DNA from: Bacteroidota bacterium
Lineage (GTDB): Bacteria; Bacteroidota; Bacteroidia; Flavobacteriales; Schleiferiaceae
Assembly (NCBI GenBank): GCA_003023665.1
Contig: PXYR01000006.1
Location: 1-22,130 of the forward strand
DNA: 22,130 nucleotides
Reading direction: 5' to 3'
Position numbers and translations under genes: made by a program. The notes beneath the pieces are model-generated. The model did no database searches and was not told the origin of the DNA. It saw nothing but the letters and a program-made list of their open reading frames with translations. The first letter of the stretch is position 1, and each line of letters starts with the position of its first letter. Shown here one piece after another: positions 1-7,557 of this stretch.

Positions 1-718
1 CATTAAATATCCAAGGGTATCCTATGGAAGCACGACCAATCATTATACCATCTACTCCATACTTATTTCTGTACTCTAGCGCTTTTGGACCACTATCCAC
101 ATCACCATTGCCAAATACTGGAATATTTAACCGAGGGTTATTTTTAGTTTCTGCTATTAAAGACCAATCAGCTGATCCCTTATACATCTGCTTTCGAGTA
201 CGACCGTGTATAGAAATTGCCTGAATACCTATGTCTTGTAGACGCTCGGCAACTTCAACGATATATTTGGTATTCTCATCCCAACCCAATCTAGTCTTAA
301 CTGTCACCGGTTTGTCAACAGCCTTTACTATCTCTGCTGTCATCTTAACCATCTTTGGAATATCCTGCAATATGCCAGCTCCGGCGCCTTTGCATGCAAC
401 GTTTTTAACCGGGCAACCGTAATTGATGTCAATAATATCTGGGTTAGAAGCTTCACAGACTTCAGCAGCTTTTCGCATACTATCTATCTCGTTCCCAAAA
501 ATCTGTATGCCCAAGGGCCGCTCGTACTCATAGAAATCTAATTTCTTCACACTTTTGGCTGCATCACGAATCAACCCCTCTGAGGAGATAAATTCAGTAT
601 ACATCACATCTGCGCCGTGATCCTTACACAATTTTCTAAATGGCGGATCACTAACGTCTTCCATTGGTGCAAGTAATAGTGGAAATTCCCCTAAGTCGAT
701 ATCACCTATCTTTACCAT
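1..718 (-). CDS. dusB: tRNA-dihydrouridine synthase (DusB-like), C-terminus outside window
   Basis: The first 239 codons are present, read leftwards from an ATG at 718; the gene runs off the window edge, so roughly the last quarter is missing (family length about 310-340 residues). DusB enzymes are FMN- and NADPH-dependent and reduce specific uridines in the tRNA D-loop. The translation opens MVKIGDIDLGEFPLLLAPME, the usual start of the FMN-binding TIM barrel. It continues with a NYGCPVKNV motif whose Cys102 aligns with the catalytic general acid, then a GAGAGIL loop, VKTRLGW and SIHGRTRKQMYKG, with the phosphate-binding GNGDV and IGRAS motifs near residues 205-230. The next gene, on the other strand, starts only 19 bases away, so the two control regions must overlap. 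The family assignment is secure; DusB rather than another Dus subtype is likely from overall similarity. Confidence 0.93.
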   Translation of the reverse strand, partial: MVKIGDIDLGEFPLLLAPMEDVSDPPFRKLCKDHGADVMYTEFISSEGLIRDAAKSVKKLDFYEYERPLGIQIFGNEIDSMRKAAEVCEASNPDIIDINYGCPVKNVACKGAGAGILQDIPKMVKMTAEIVKAVDKPVTVKTRLGWDENTKYIVEVAERLQDIGIQAISIHGRTRKQMYKGSADWSLIAETKNNPRLNIPVFGNGDVDSGPKALEYRNKYGVDGIMIGRASIGYPWIFN

Positions 719-737
719 GTCGTAAAAATACGTCGGG

Positions 738-1646
738 ATGAGCTACTTGGACAAGACTTTAGAATGGAGTAATACAAGAACATTATTAACCTTCTTTATT
801 CTCATCTTAGCTAGTCTCATTTTCTTTGGAGGAATAGGTATTTCCTTTGTGAGCTCTACATACGGTCTTACAACTCCAGCGGGTATGCGTTGGATGCAAT
901 TCTCCATATCCTTAGGCTTGTTTCTAATGCCTCCTCTATTTTTCGCACAAATAGCCTCAAATAATCCTGCGCGATTCTTGAACCTAATATTCTTGCCGTC
1001 CTATGGCGCAGCAGTTTACACAAGAAAAAATGCTATTAAGTCGCCTCCTTTATGGCACACGTATATGAGTTTGACATTAGCGTGTTTTGGTGCCTTCTTT
1101 GCCGTAGACTTACTGGCGCAATTGAATCAACTCATTGTTCCAGATTTACCTTATTTCCAAAAACTTAAAATACAGGAAGAAGAAGTAAGACAGACTTTAC
1201 AAACTCTTTTAAAAGAAACGAGTCCATCAGCTTTAGCAGGAAATTTTGTAGTAATGGTACTTGTTCCTGCCTTAGGAGAAGAATTGTTCTTTAGAGGTAT
1301 ACTTCAAAAGCTGTTTCAAAGAAATTTCAACCTGCGTTTTGCGGTAATTGCAACTTCATTGTGTTTTGCCTTTGCCCATCAACAACCTTTAAGCTTTATA
1401 CCATTATTTTTCATGGGTGTATTGTTGAGTTATACTAAATATTGGACGGGTAGTTTATGGGCAGCCATTCTATTACACAGCATAAACAACGGTTTCGCAT
1501 TATTCTCTTCCTATGCAGCCGGCGGTGAACTGCAATATGAGAGCACCATGGACATCAGCTGGAGCCTTGCGGGAATTATTCCACTAGTGATAGGCGTCTT
1601 TTGGATGCGTAAAATCAGGCAACAGCATAAAGAAATTAGGCGATAG
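738..1646 (+). CDS. CPBP-family intramembrane metalloprotease (CAAX protease/Abi family)
   Basis: A 302-residue polytopic membrane protein. The ABI/CPBP motifs lie in the C-terminal half: EELFFRG at 181-187 (catalytic Glu pair plus Arg), a His-containing helix around FAHQQP (His214), and HSINN at 247-251 supplying a further metal-site His. Hydrophobic segments occur near 15-38, 52-75, 110-132, 167-180, 203-232 and 273-290. CPBP proteins are predicted to be intramembrane proteases. Eukaryotic Rce1 trims prenylated CAAX proteins, and bacterial members have been linked to bacteriocin self-immunity or membrane protein processing; the substrate here is unknown. The start is fixed because the same frame has a TAA at 723-725 and this is the first ATG. 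The gene is divergent from dusB and ends at a bidirectional terminator shared with the exbD block. Confidence 0.9.
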   Translation: MSYLDKTLEWSNTRTLLTFFILILASLIFFGGIGISFVSSTYGLTTPAGMRWMQFSISLGLFLMPPLFFAQIASNNPARFLNLIFLPSYGAAVYTRKNAIKSPPLWHTYMSLTLACFGAFFAVDLLAQLNQLIVPDLPYFQKLKIQEEEVRQTLQTLLKETSPSALAGNFVVMVLVPALGEELFFRGILQKLFQRNFNLRFAVIATSLCFAFAHQQPLSFIPLFFMGVLLSYTKYWTGSLWAAILLHSINNGFALFSSYAAGGELQYESTMDISWSLAGIIPLVIGVFWMRKIRQQHKEIRR

Positions 1647-1670
1647 TTTTATTCTTAGAGTGTACATAAC

Positions 1671-1709
1671 AAAAAAGCCGAACTGAATCAGTTCGGCTTT
1701 TCTTTTTTT
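1671..1709. terminator. Bidirectional intrinsic terminator
   Basis: Arms GCCGAACT (1677-1684) and AGTTCGGC (1690-1697) around a 5-base loop, extended by AAAA/TTTT (1673-1676 with 1698-1701). A T-rich run follows on the plus strand, and an A run precedes it, giving a U tract on the minus transcript. It lies between two convergent genes and serves both the CPBP protease and the last exbD. Confidence 0.92.
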
Positions 1710-1722
1710 GATTTATTCTTTT

Positions 1723-2217
1723 TTAATAATCCGCAGTATACAATGCCTGAGCATCCTTTGCAGGATTAGAACTGTAATTAATCTTATAAGCTTGCGCCTT
1801 GCGCAGCTCTAATTTAATATCCGAAATCAAACCCATTTTAACCGTTTTATCTGCCTTGATTGACATTGTCATCATAGGGCGCTCTTCCTCAGTTTTAGTT
1901 TCACGCTCTTGAATAACAAACGGCTGTACATCGTCTAATGATGCAAAAGCATCATTTAGCTGAATTCGTGGTGTTTTACCAAACTTATCCTGATATTTCT
2001 GACGTGGTGATCCCGCATAGATATACGTAACCAACGACTTGCGTTCCAATTTTTGGATCTCTGTGGCTTGAGGTTTGTTGACACTAACCTTAAGGTCTAC
2101 CTCACGCATTACTGTTGCAACCATGAAGAAGAACAGCAACATAAAAACTATATCAGGTAATGCTGAAGTATTTACAGCAGGCAATGCCTTGTCTTTCTTT
2201 TTCTTAATTACTGCCAT
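1723..2217 (-). CDS. ExbD/TolR-family biopolymer transport protein (second copy)
   Basis: A 164-residue inner-membrane protein with one N-terminal membrane helix (about 22-38) after a Lys-rich cytoplasmic segment, then a periplasmic domain. The helix motif PDIVFMLLFFFMV carries Asp22, matching the proton-carrying Asp of ExbD/TolR. Such proteins pair with ExbB/TolQ pentamers to convert proton motive force into work on TonB, Tol-Pal or related machines. It is the last gene of the ExbB cluster. Its ATG overlaps the stop of the previous exbD by one base (TAATG), indicating translational coupling. The periplasmic part has a distinctive segment (about 66-125) before the C-terminal ExbD-like fold, and ends with an AQAYKINYSSNP stretch. 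The partner receptor cannot be read from the sequence. Confidence 0.9.
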   Translation of the reverse strand: MAVIKKKKDKALPAVNTSALPDIVFMLLFFFMVATVMREVDLKVSVNKPQATEIQKLERKSLVTYIYAGSPRQKYQDKFGKTPRIQLNDAFASLDDVQPFVIQERETKTEEERPMMTMSIKADKTVKMGLISDIKLELRKAQAYKINYSSNPAKDAQALYTADY

Positions 2218-2798
2218 TATCCACCAATATTTAATGGTTCTGCCTCAGAAATCTTTTGCTGGTAAGCGTTTTTAACCTCCTTAATGATTTCCTCGTCTTC
2301 CTCAGGATCCATACTCCTGTAAGAGCGTCCATATTCGTTCTCTGCATAGATTTCACGTAAATCTTCGTACGCAGCCACCAATTCATTTTGAACCTTGACA
2401 TACATTCCGTAGGAAGTACCTCTATCATTTTGAAGCGAAATAACCGCTTTTACTGGATTATCTGAACTGGTACTGATTCCATAACCTTTACAATAGGTAC
2501 AAGAACCGTCACCATTGTTATCAATAAATTCCATTGCCTTTGCACGCAATTCACTAATCTCCAAGTACTCATCTTCCACCAGCAATTGATCATTTGAATT
2601 GACCAATACCGTGAAAATATTTCGCTCTTTAATTGGAGGCGGTTCTTCTGTTAACTCATCAATAGGAGGGAGTTTTCTATTGATTCCTTTATCCGTATCC
2701 ATGGTTGTGGTAACTAGATAAAAAATCAAAAGAAGGAAGGCGATATCCGCCATTGAACCCGCGTTAATTTCAGGTATGGCTCTTTTATTTCTTGCCAT
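2217..2798 (-). CDS. ExbD/TolR-family biopolymer transport protein with periplasmic CxxC
   Basis: A 193-residue single-pass inner-membrane protein. The short basic N-terminus MARNKRAIPEINAGS leads into the helix SMADIAFLLLIFYLVTT, where Asp18 is the conserved protonatable residue. The periplasmic domain is longer than in E. coli ExbD (141 residues) and contains a Gly-rich insert with two cysteines, C100-T-Y-C103-K-G, followed by KAVISLQNDRGTSYGMYVKVQNEL, a pattern I associate with Bacteroidota ExbD proteins. The C-terminus is acidic (PEEDEEIIKE). It lies between the 4-TM protein (8 bases upstream) and the second exbD (1-base overlap). Two ExbDs beside one ExbB suggest a hetero-assembly, because ExbD works as a dimer inside the ExbB ring; that is inference. 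Confidence 0.92.
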   Translation of the reverse strand: MARNKRAIPEINAGSMADIAFLLLIFYLVTTTMDTDKGINRKLPPIDELTEEPPPIKERNIFTVLVNSNDQLLVEDEYLEISELRAKAMEFIDNNGDGSCTYCKGYGISTSSDNPVKAVISLQNDRGTSYGMYVKVQNELVAAYEDLREIYAENEYGRSYRSMDPEEDEEIIKEVKNAYQQKISEAEPLNIGG

Positions 2799-2806
2799 AT
2801 CTCTCC

Positions 2807-3214
2807 TTATTTAATTGCTCTTGACACTAATGAATAGACTACAGCTAATATTGCGCCTGAGAACAATATGTAGAATGAAGTCAACATGGCACTAGAAGCT
2901 TTTGATGTAGCTTCAGTTACGTCTTTGTATTGAACAAAATCTGAACCATCTGCTGTGACCCATGAGATTAACCCAATAACTAATATTACTGCCAAACCAA
3001 TTCCTACCCCTTTAATACCTTGAGGGTTAACCACAAGAGCAAGGATAAAGCTCATTACAGCGATGATCATACTAACTATAGTAATGATCATCCCGTAGGA
3101 CACAAATCCTGGGGCTTTGTCTTCATTAGCTGCTACCATAATGAATAGCACAACACCAATTAAGCCAAAGACAATTCCAAGGACACGTCCAATTAATGGG
3201 AGTTTATCTGCCAT
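2807..3214 (-). CDS. Small four-helix membrane protein of the ExbB-ExbD cluster, function unknown
   Basis: A 135-residue, almost entirely hydrophobic protein with four predicted membrane segments at about 6-28, 34-61, 66-88 and 105-131. Residues 88-104 form a short polar loop (GSDFVQYKDVTEATSK). I do not recognise a named family or any catalytic motif. The gene lies 4 bases after the ExbB-type gene and 8 bases before exbD, so it is almost certainly cotranscribed. From memory of Bacteroidota genomes, a small membrane protein often occupies this slot. It may be an accessory subunit of the proton channel or of the envelope machine it drives. The start ATG is in a compact intergenic context with no credible alternative. 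Confidence 0.85.
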   Translation of the reverse strand: MADKLPLIGRVLGIVFGLIGVVLFIMVAANEDKAPGFVSYGMIITIVSMIIAVMSFILALVVNPQGIKGVGIGLAVILVIGLISWVTADGSDFVQYKDVTEATSKASSAMLTSFYILFSGAILAVVYSLVSRAIK

Positions 3215-3218
3215 ACTA

Positions 3219-4085
3219 TTAGCTATTTTTCTTTTTAAACTCTACGAGTATGTCCAAGAAAGAGATTGATGCATCTTCCATCTTAATGACTATACCGTCA
3301 ATCATTGCTACAATAAGGTTGTAGAATATTTGAAGAATAATTGCTGTAATCAAACCAAATACGGTCGTTAAAAGTGCCACTTTTATACCACCAGCAACAA
3401 GAGAAGGGTTGATGTCCCCTGCCGCTTCAATAGCGTCAAATGCACCAATCATACCAATTACTGTTCCCATGAAACCAAGCATTGGTGCCAATGCAATAAA
3501 CAAGGAAATCCAAGAAACTCCTTTTTCGAGCTTTCCATTTTCCACAGAACCAACGCTCATAATAGATTTATCTACCATGTCTAATCCTTCGTCATAATGG
3601 TCTAATCCTTCAAAGAAAATAGTAGCAACTGGTCCGCGTGTATTACGACAAACTTCTTTCGCTGCATCTATTCCTCCATGGTTCAAGGCACCTTCTACCT
3701 CACTCAATAATTTTTCTGTATTCGTTTGAGCGAACGTCAAATAAATAATACGCTCTATTACAAGCGCAAGACCTAGAACCAAAGCCAACAATACGAAAGA
3801 CATAAAGAAGGCACCACCCTCAATAAATTTCTCTTTCAAGATTTGAGTAAATCCTTTTTCAGTTTCAATGGCCTCCTCAACTACCTCTTCAGTAGCTTCT
3901 TCAGTTTCAGTTGCAGCAGAATCTGAGGCTGCGGCAGATGAGTCTAAAACTGCGTCAGATGAATCCATTGTTTCCGTAGTAGAATCTACTACTTCTTCTG
4001 TAGCCGCCATGTCTTCCTGTGCATAGGCGTTAACGGTGCCCATTGAAAGGGCCACGATTGCAAGCAAAGAGAGTGCTTTTTTCAT
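3219..4085 (-). CDS. MotA/TolQ/ExbB proton channel family protein with signal peptide and acidic linker
   Basis: A 288-residue ExbB/TolQ-type channel subunit. Residues 1-22 form a signal peptide (hydrophobic core LSLLAIVALSM, cleavage near AYA-Q). Residues 23-77 are low-complexity, rich in Asp, Glu, Ser, Thr and Ala. The channel domain follows: TM1 about 92-114 with the conserved Glu-Arg (111-112), a cytoplasmic region with RGPVATIFFEGL and VENGKLEKGV, then TM2 (ISLFIALAPMLGFMGTVIGMI) and TM3 (VALLTTVFGLITAIILQIFY), matching the family signature. ExbB rings conduct protons around an ExbD dimer. It is the first gene of an exbB - 4TM - exbD - exbD set, preceded by a 103-base gap with a possible promoter. 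The periplasmic extension is absent from E. coli ExbB. Whether it serves TonB, Tol-Pal or another system cannot be decided here. Confidence 0.93.
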   Translation of the reverse strand: MKKALSLLAIVALSMGTVNAYAQEDMAATEEVVDSTTETMDSSDAVLDSSAAASDSAATETEEATEEVVEEAIETEKGFTQILKEKFIEGGAFFMSFVLLALVLGLALVIERIIYLTFAQTNTEKLLSEVEGALNHGGIDAAKEVCRNTRGPVATIFFEGLDHYDEGLDMVDKSIMSVGSVENGKLEKGVSWISLFIALAPMLGFMGTVIGMIGAFDAIEAAGDINPSLVAGGIKVALLTTVFGLITAIILQIFYNLIVAMIDGIVIKMEDASISFLDILVEFKKKNS

Positions 4086-4136
4086 TTTCTTAAGAATTAT
4101 TTTCTTGTTTTAATTTTAATTGATGTCCGTTTCTAT

Positions 4137-4171
4137 GAAACATATCAGACACCGCGGGCCGAAAATACAAA
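4137..4171 (-). promoter_or_regulatory. Possible Bacteroidota-type promoter for the exbB cluster
   Basis: On the minus strand, TATGTTTC (4144-4137) matches the -7 consensus TAnnTTTG except for the last base. TTTG (4171-4168) lies 23 bases upstream, slightly longer than the usual 19-21 spacing. It lies in the only sizeable gap (103 bases) of the carboxylase-to-exbD run, about 50 bases before the exbB start. Confidence 0.4.
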
Positions 4172-4188
4172 AAATTGGTGTCCTATTC

Positions 4189-5196
4189 CTATTCCGAGAC
4201 CTCTCCTGATAGACTCAATGAAAACTTTTCATAGAAATCTAATGGCGAATGACCTCGACCGAGTAAAACCATGGACTTTACCAGAGCGCTTTCAAAAGTC
4301 ATGTCTCTAGCATTCAGCATTTTAACTTCTTCTAGCGCACTTGAACTGTCATATAATCCAGGAATTACAGAACCGCTGACACACTGCGAAGTATTAACAA
4401 TAATGGTTCCATTTTTTTCCACTCTTTTCAAAAAATTCAAAAAGTCATCGGATTTTGGAGCATTTCCTGCGCCAAAAGTTCTAAGAAGAAGCACCTTCCA
4501 ATTAGTCAATGCGGGTAATTCCGAAAAATCAAGACCAGGATATAAGGTGACCACACCAATATTATTGCTTAATCTAGTATCTAAACAATAGCTTTCTTTG
4601 GACCTCCAAAGCAATTCTTTATTGACGGAAAGACGAACCCCGCTACTCGCGAGCGGAGGAAAGTTAGGAGAGCTGAATGCATTGAATTCGTTTGAAGACC
4701 TTTTATACGCTCTATTGCCTCGGAGCAATTCATATTCAAAGTAAATCGCTACTTCTTGTATTACGGAATCTCCGTTTTTATCCGCTAGGGCCGCAAACTC
4801 AAAAGCACTAACTATATTTTCAACGGCATCAGTGCGCAATACACCAATAGGTAATTGTGATCCTGTAATTATGATTGGTTTTCTCAAACCCTGCAGCATA
4901 AAACTCAAAGCGCAAGCTGTGTACGCCATGGTATCTGTACCATGTAGGATAACAATGCCATCTACTTCAGGCATCAATTTATCCACGACTTCAGCCAATT
5001 CTTTCCATACTTGGGGCATCATCTCTGAACTATCTATGACTTTCTTCAGAGAAACTGTTTGGATTTCTATTGGCAATAAGCCAAGAGCAGGGATTTTTTC
5101 AACGGCCGATTCAAAGTCCATTGGAGCCAATTTCCCTTTCTCATTTTGACGCATACCAATGGTCCCCCCTGTATATATGAGTGCTATTTTACGCAT
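4189..5196 (-). CDS. ansA: Type I (cytoplasmic) L-asparaginase
   Basis: A 335-residue enzyme hydrolysing L-asparagine to aspartate and ammonia. The N-terminal YTGGTIGM motif supplies the nucleophilic Thr12. ILHGTDTMAYTA (HGTDT at 85-89) supplies the second catalytic Thr and Asp. There is no signal peptide, and the length matches E. coli AnsA (338) rather than periplasmic AnsB, so a cytosolic housekeeping role is expected. Further family segments are PIIITGSQLPIG, the RGNRAYKRSSN loop, and the C-terminal domain motif IIVNTSQCVSG. The start codon overlaps the end of tatD by 8 bases (ATGCGTAA), which fixes the start and implies coupling. An asparaginase next to tatD and exbB genes is a pattern I recall from other Bacteroidota; no functional link is obvious. 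Confidence 0.95.
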   Translation of the reverse strand: MRKIALIYTGGTIGMRQNEKGKLAPMDFESAVEKIPALGLLPIEIQTVSLKKVIDSSEMMPQVWKELAEVVDKLMPEVDGIVILHGTDTMAYTACALSFMLQGLRKPIIITGSQLPIGVLRTDAVENIVSAFEFAALADKNGDSVIQEVAIYFEYELLRGNRAYKRSSNEFNAFSSPNFPPLASSGVRLSVNKELLWRSKESYCLDTRLSNNIGVVTLYPGLDFSELPALTNWKVLLLRTFGAGNAPKSDDFLNFLKRVEKNGTIIVNTSQCVSGSVIPGLYDSSSALEEVKMLNARDMTFESALVKSMVLLGRGHSPLDFYEKFSLSLSGEVSE

Positions 5197-5980
5197 CTAA
5201 TCCAAACAAATTTTGAGCGTTTCTACTTGTCATATCACCTACAGACTCTAGGGTCATTTCTAATACCTCAGCCATGACTTTAGCAGATTCTATCATAAAA
5301 GAAGGCTCGTTTTTATTTCCCTGATATGATTTAGGTGTTAAATATGGGGCGTCGGTCTCTAACAAAAGTCGCTCTTTAGGTATGTTGCGAAGAACAACAT
5401 CTGTAGCAGAACGATTCATGGTATAAGAACCTCCAATGCCAAAGTAAAAATCACCAAGTCGAATGGCACGTTTTACTTGTTTTTTACCACCACTAAAGCA
5501 ATGGAATACCCCGCGAAGCTTGCCGTTGTGCCTTTCTTGTGCTTCTTCTAATACTGGGAAGAGTTGCTTGAAACTGTTTCTAACATGCAACGCAACCGGA
5601 AGGTCCCATTCCACCGCCCAATCAAGTTGACGATTTAAAGCCTCAACCTGCATTGACTCCGTAGAAGTGTCCCAATACAAATCCATTCCAATTTCGCCTA
5701 CGGCCAAGTAATTAGTTGCATTTTTTTGATAATGTGCTTCTATTTGATCCAATTGGTCGCGCCAATCTTCTTTTACATAGCAAGGATGCAATCCTATCAT
5801 TCGCTCAATGCGTAAACCAGCATAGTGATTCTGCACATTGTCCAGTGCTTCTAGGGAGTCTACATTAATGTTAGGCAATAAAATTGTTTGTATACCTGCC
5901 GCAAGGGCCCTGCCCTCTACCTCATGCTTTCTGTCTTGAAAGTATGCATCATACAAATGGCAGTGAGTGTCTATAAACAT
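5189..5980 (-). CDS. tatD: TatD-family metal-dependent hydrolase/DNase
   Basis: A 263-residue amidohydrolase-superfamily TIM barrel. Metal ligands are all visible: FIDTHCHLYD (His6, His8), GEIGMDLYWD (Glu96), LHVRNS (His132), VFHCFSGG (His160) and LLLETDAPYLTP (Asp210). The family includes 3'-5' exonucleases acting on DNA and RNA, and D-aminoacyl-tRNA-deacylase-like or RNA-processing roles have been proposed. The protein is cytoplasmic. The length is typical. The start overlaps the carboxylase stop by one base (TAATG) and the end overlaps ansA by 8 bases, so translation of the three genes is likely coupled. In Bacteroidota this family is often annotated only as TatD hydrolase; assignment to one paralogue (TatD, YcfH or YjjV type) is not secure. 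Confidence 0.94.
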   Translation of the reverse strand: MFIDTHCHLYDAYFQDRKHEVEGRALAAGIQTILLPNINVDSLEALDNVQNHYAGLRIERMIGLHPCYVKEDWRDQLDQIEAHYQKNATNYLAVGEIGMDLYWDTSTESMQVEALNRQLDWAVEWDLPVALHVRNSFKQLFPVLEEAQERHNGKLRGVFHCFSGGKKQVKRAIRLGDFYFGIGGSYTMNRSATDVVLRNIPKERLLLETDAPYLTPKSYQGNKNEPSFMIESAKVMAEVLEMTLESVGDMTSRNAQNLFGLDA

Positions 5981-7521
5981 TAAAGCGGAAGGTTTCCGTG
6001 TTTCTTCTTAGGCAATTTAACTGCTTTATTCTCTAGCATTTTAAATGCCTTAATTAAAGCGTCACGCGTTTGTTCCGGCATGATTACATCATCCACATAG
6101 CCTCGGTATGCTGCTCTGTATGGATTCGCAAAAGCTTCAGAATATTCAGCTTCTTTTTCGGCCAGTTTAGCCTCTTGATCATCTGCAGCCTTAATCTCTT
6201 TTCTAAAAATTATTTCCGCTGCACCCTTTGCACCCATTACTGCAATTTCAGCAGACGGCCAAGCATAATTCATATCTGCCCCAATCTGTTTAGAATTCAT
6301 CACACAATATGCACCGCCATAGGCTTTTCTAGTAATGACCGTAATTCTAGGCACTGTTGCCTCACTAAATGCATATAGAAGTTTTGCCCCATTGGTGATA
6401 ATTCCATTCCACTCTTGATCGGTCCCTGGTAAAAATCCAGGAACATCTTCTAACACTAATAATGGGATATTAAAAGCATCACAGAAACGCACAAAACGAG
6501 CACCTTTTGTTGATGCATGAATATCCAATACTCCAGCTAAATAAGCAGGTTGATTGGCTACTACACCTATTGATTTTCCTGCTAACCGAGCAAATCCAAC
6601 GATAATGTTTTCCGCAAAATCTCTGTGTACTTCGTGAAAGGAATTCACATCCACAATACCCTCAATAACGTCCTTCATATCATAAGGTTGATTGGGGTTT
6701 TCAGGAACTATATCCTTGAGCTCTATACGAATTTCATCACCGGGTTCATAAGGCAAGGCAGGTGGTTCCTCATCACAATTTTGAGGGATGAAACTCAAAA
6801 GTTTTTTAAGACCATTGATTAAAGAAATTTCATTTGGGTAGGTAAAATGTGTGACACCACTTTTTGATGAATGCGCACTTGCACCTCCCAACTCTTCAGA
6901 AGTAACGTCTTCATGAGTAACCGTCTTTACCACATTTGGTCCAGTCACAAACATATATGAAGTATCCTCCACCATCATGATGAAGTCTGTTAATGCTGGC
7001 GAGTAAACCGCTCCTCCTGCGCAAGGACCCATCATTGCCGAGAGCTGCGGTATAACACCTGAGGCCTGGACATTGCGATAAAAAATATCTGAATATCCGC
7101 CTAAAGAAACTACACCCTCTTGGATACGTGCTCCGCCGCTATCATTCAACCCAATAACTGGAGCACCAGTCTTCATGGCTAGATCCAAAAGTTTAACAAT
7201 CTTTTCTGCATGCGCTTCCGCTAATGAGCCGCCCAGAACTGTAAAATCTTGGGCAAATACATAAACCAATCTCCCGTTGACTGTTCCGTATCCTGTGACA
7301 ACACCGTCACCCAAAATTTTCTGCTTATCTAATCCAAATAAATCACTGCGATGCTGAACAAGAGCGCCCATCTCTTGAAAACTCCCTTCGTCTAAAAGAA
7401 AGTGTATGCGCTCTCTTGCCGTAAGCTTGCCTTTGGAATGTTGGGCTTCTATTCTTTTCTTACCGCCACCCTCCTGACTTTTTTTCTTAAGGTCATTGAG
7501 TTGCTGTCGCTTGTCTAACAT
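5980..7521 (-). CDS. Acyl-CoA carboxylase carboxyltransferase (beta) subunit, propionyl-CoA carboxylase type
   Basis: A 513-residue biotin-dependent carboxyltransferase, the normal length for PccB/AccD5-type proteins. The two crotonase-fold halves are clear. The N-half has KLTARERIHFLLDEGSF, VFAQDFTVLGGSL and the oxyanion loop SGGARIQEGV (128-137). The C-half has VVANQPAYLAGVLD, LEDVPGFLPGTDQEWNGII and AYGGAYCVMNSKQIGAD (400-416), then PSAEIAVMGAKGA. It transfers CO2 from carboxybiotin to an acyl-CoA, most likely propionyl-CoA, giving methylmalonyl-CoA; this feeds propionate or branched-chain amino acid breakdown. The residue after GGAY, Asp in classical propionyl-CoA carboxylases and Ile in acetyl-preferring ones, is Cys406 here, so substrate preference is uncertain. 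No biotin carboxylase or carrier subunit is nearby. It lies 36 bases after trhO and overlaps tatD by one base. Confidence 0.92.
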   Translation of the reverse strand: MLDKRQQLNDLKKKSQEGGGKKRIEAQHSKGKLTARERIHFLLDEGSFQEMGALVQHRSDLFGLDKQKILGDGVVTGYGTVNGRLVYVFAQDFTVLGGSLAEAHAEKIVKLLDLAMKTGAPVIGLNDSGGARIQEGVVSLGGYSDIFYRNVQASGVIPQLSAMMGPCAGGAVYSPALTDFIMMVEDTSYMFVTGPNVVKTVTHEDVTSEELGGASAHSSKSGVTHFTYPNEISLINGLKKLLSFIPQNCDEEPPALPYEPGDEIRIELKDIVPENPNQPYDMKDVIEGIVDVNSFHEVHRDFAENIIVGFARLAGKSIGVVANQPAYLAGVLDIHASTKGARFVRFCDAFNIPLLVLEDVPGFLPGTDQEWNGIITNGAKLLYAFSEATVPRITVITRKAYGGAYCVMNSKQIGADMNYAWPSAEIAVMGAKGAAEIIFRKEIKAADDQEAKLAEKEAEYSEAFANPYRAAYRGYVDDVIMPEQTRDALIKAFKMLENKAVKLPKKKHGNLPL

Positions 7522-7557
7522 GGTGGTTCTATTTATATCTGTGTATTGTTAACGCAT

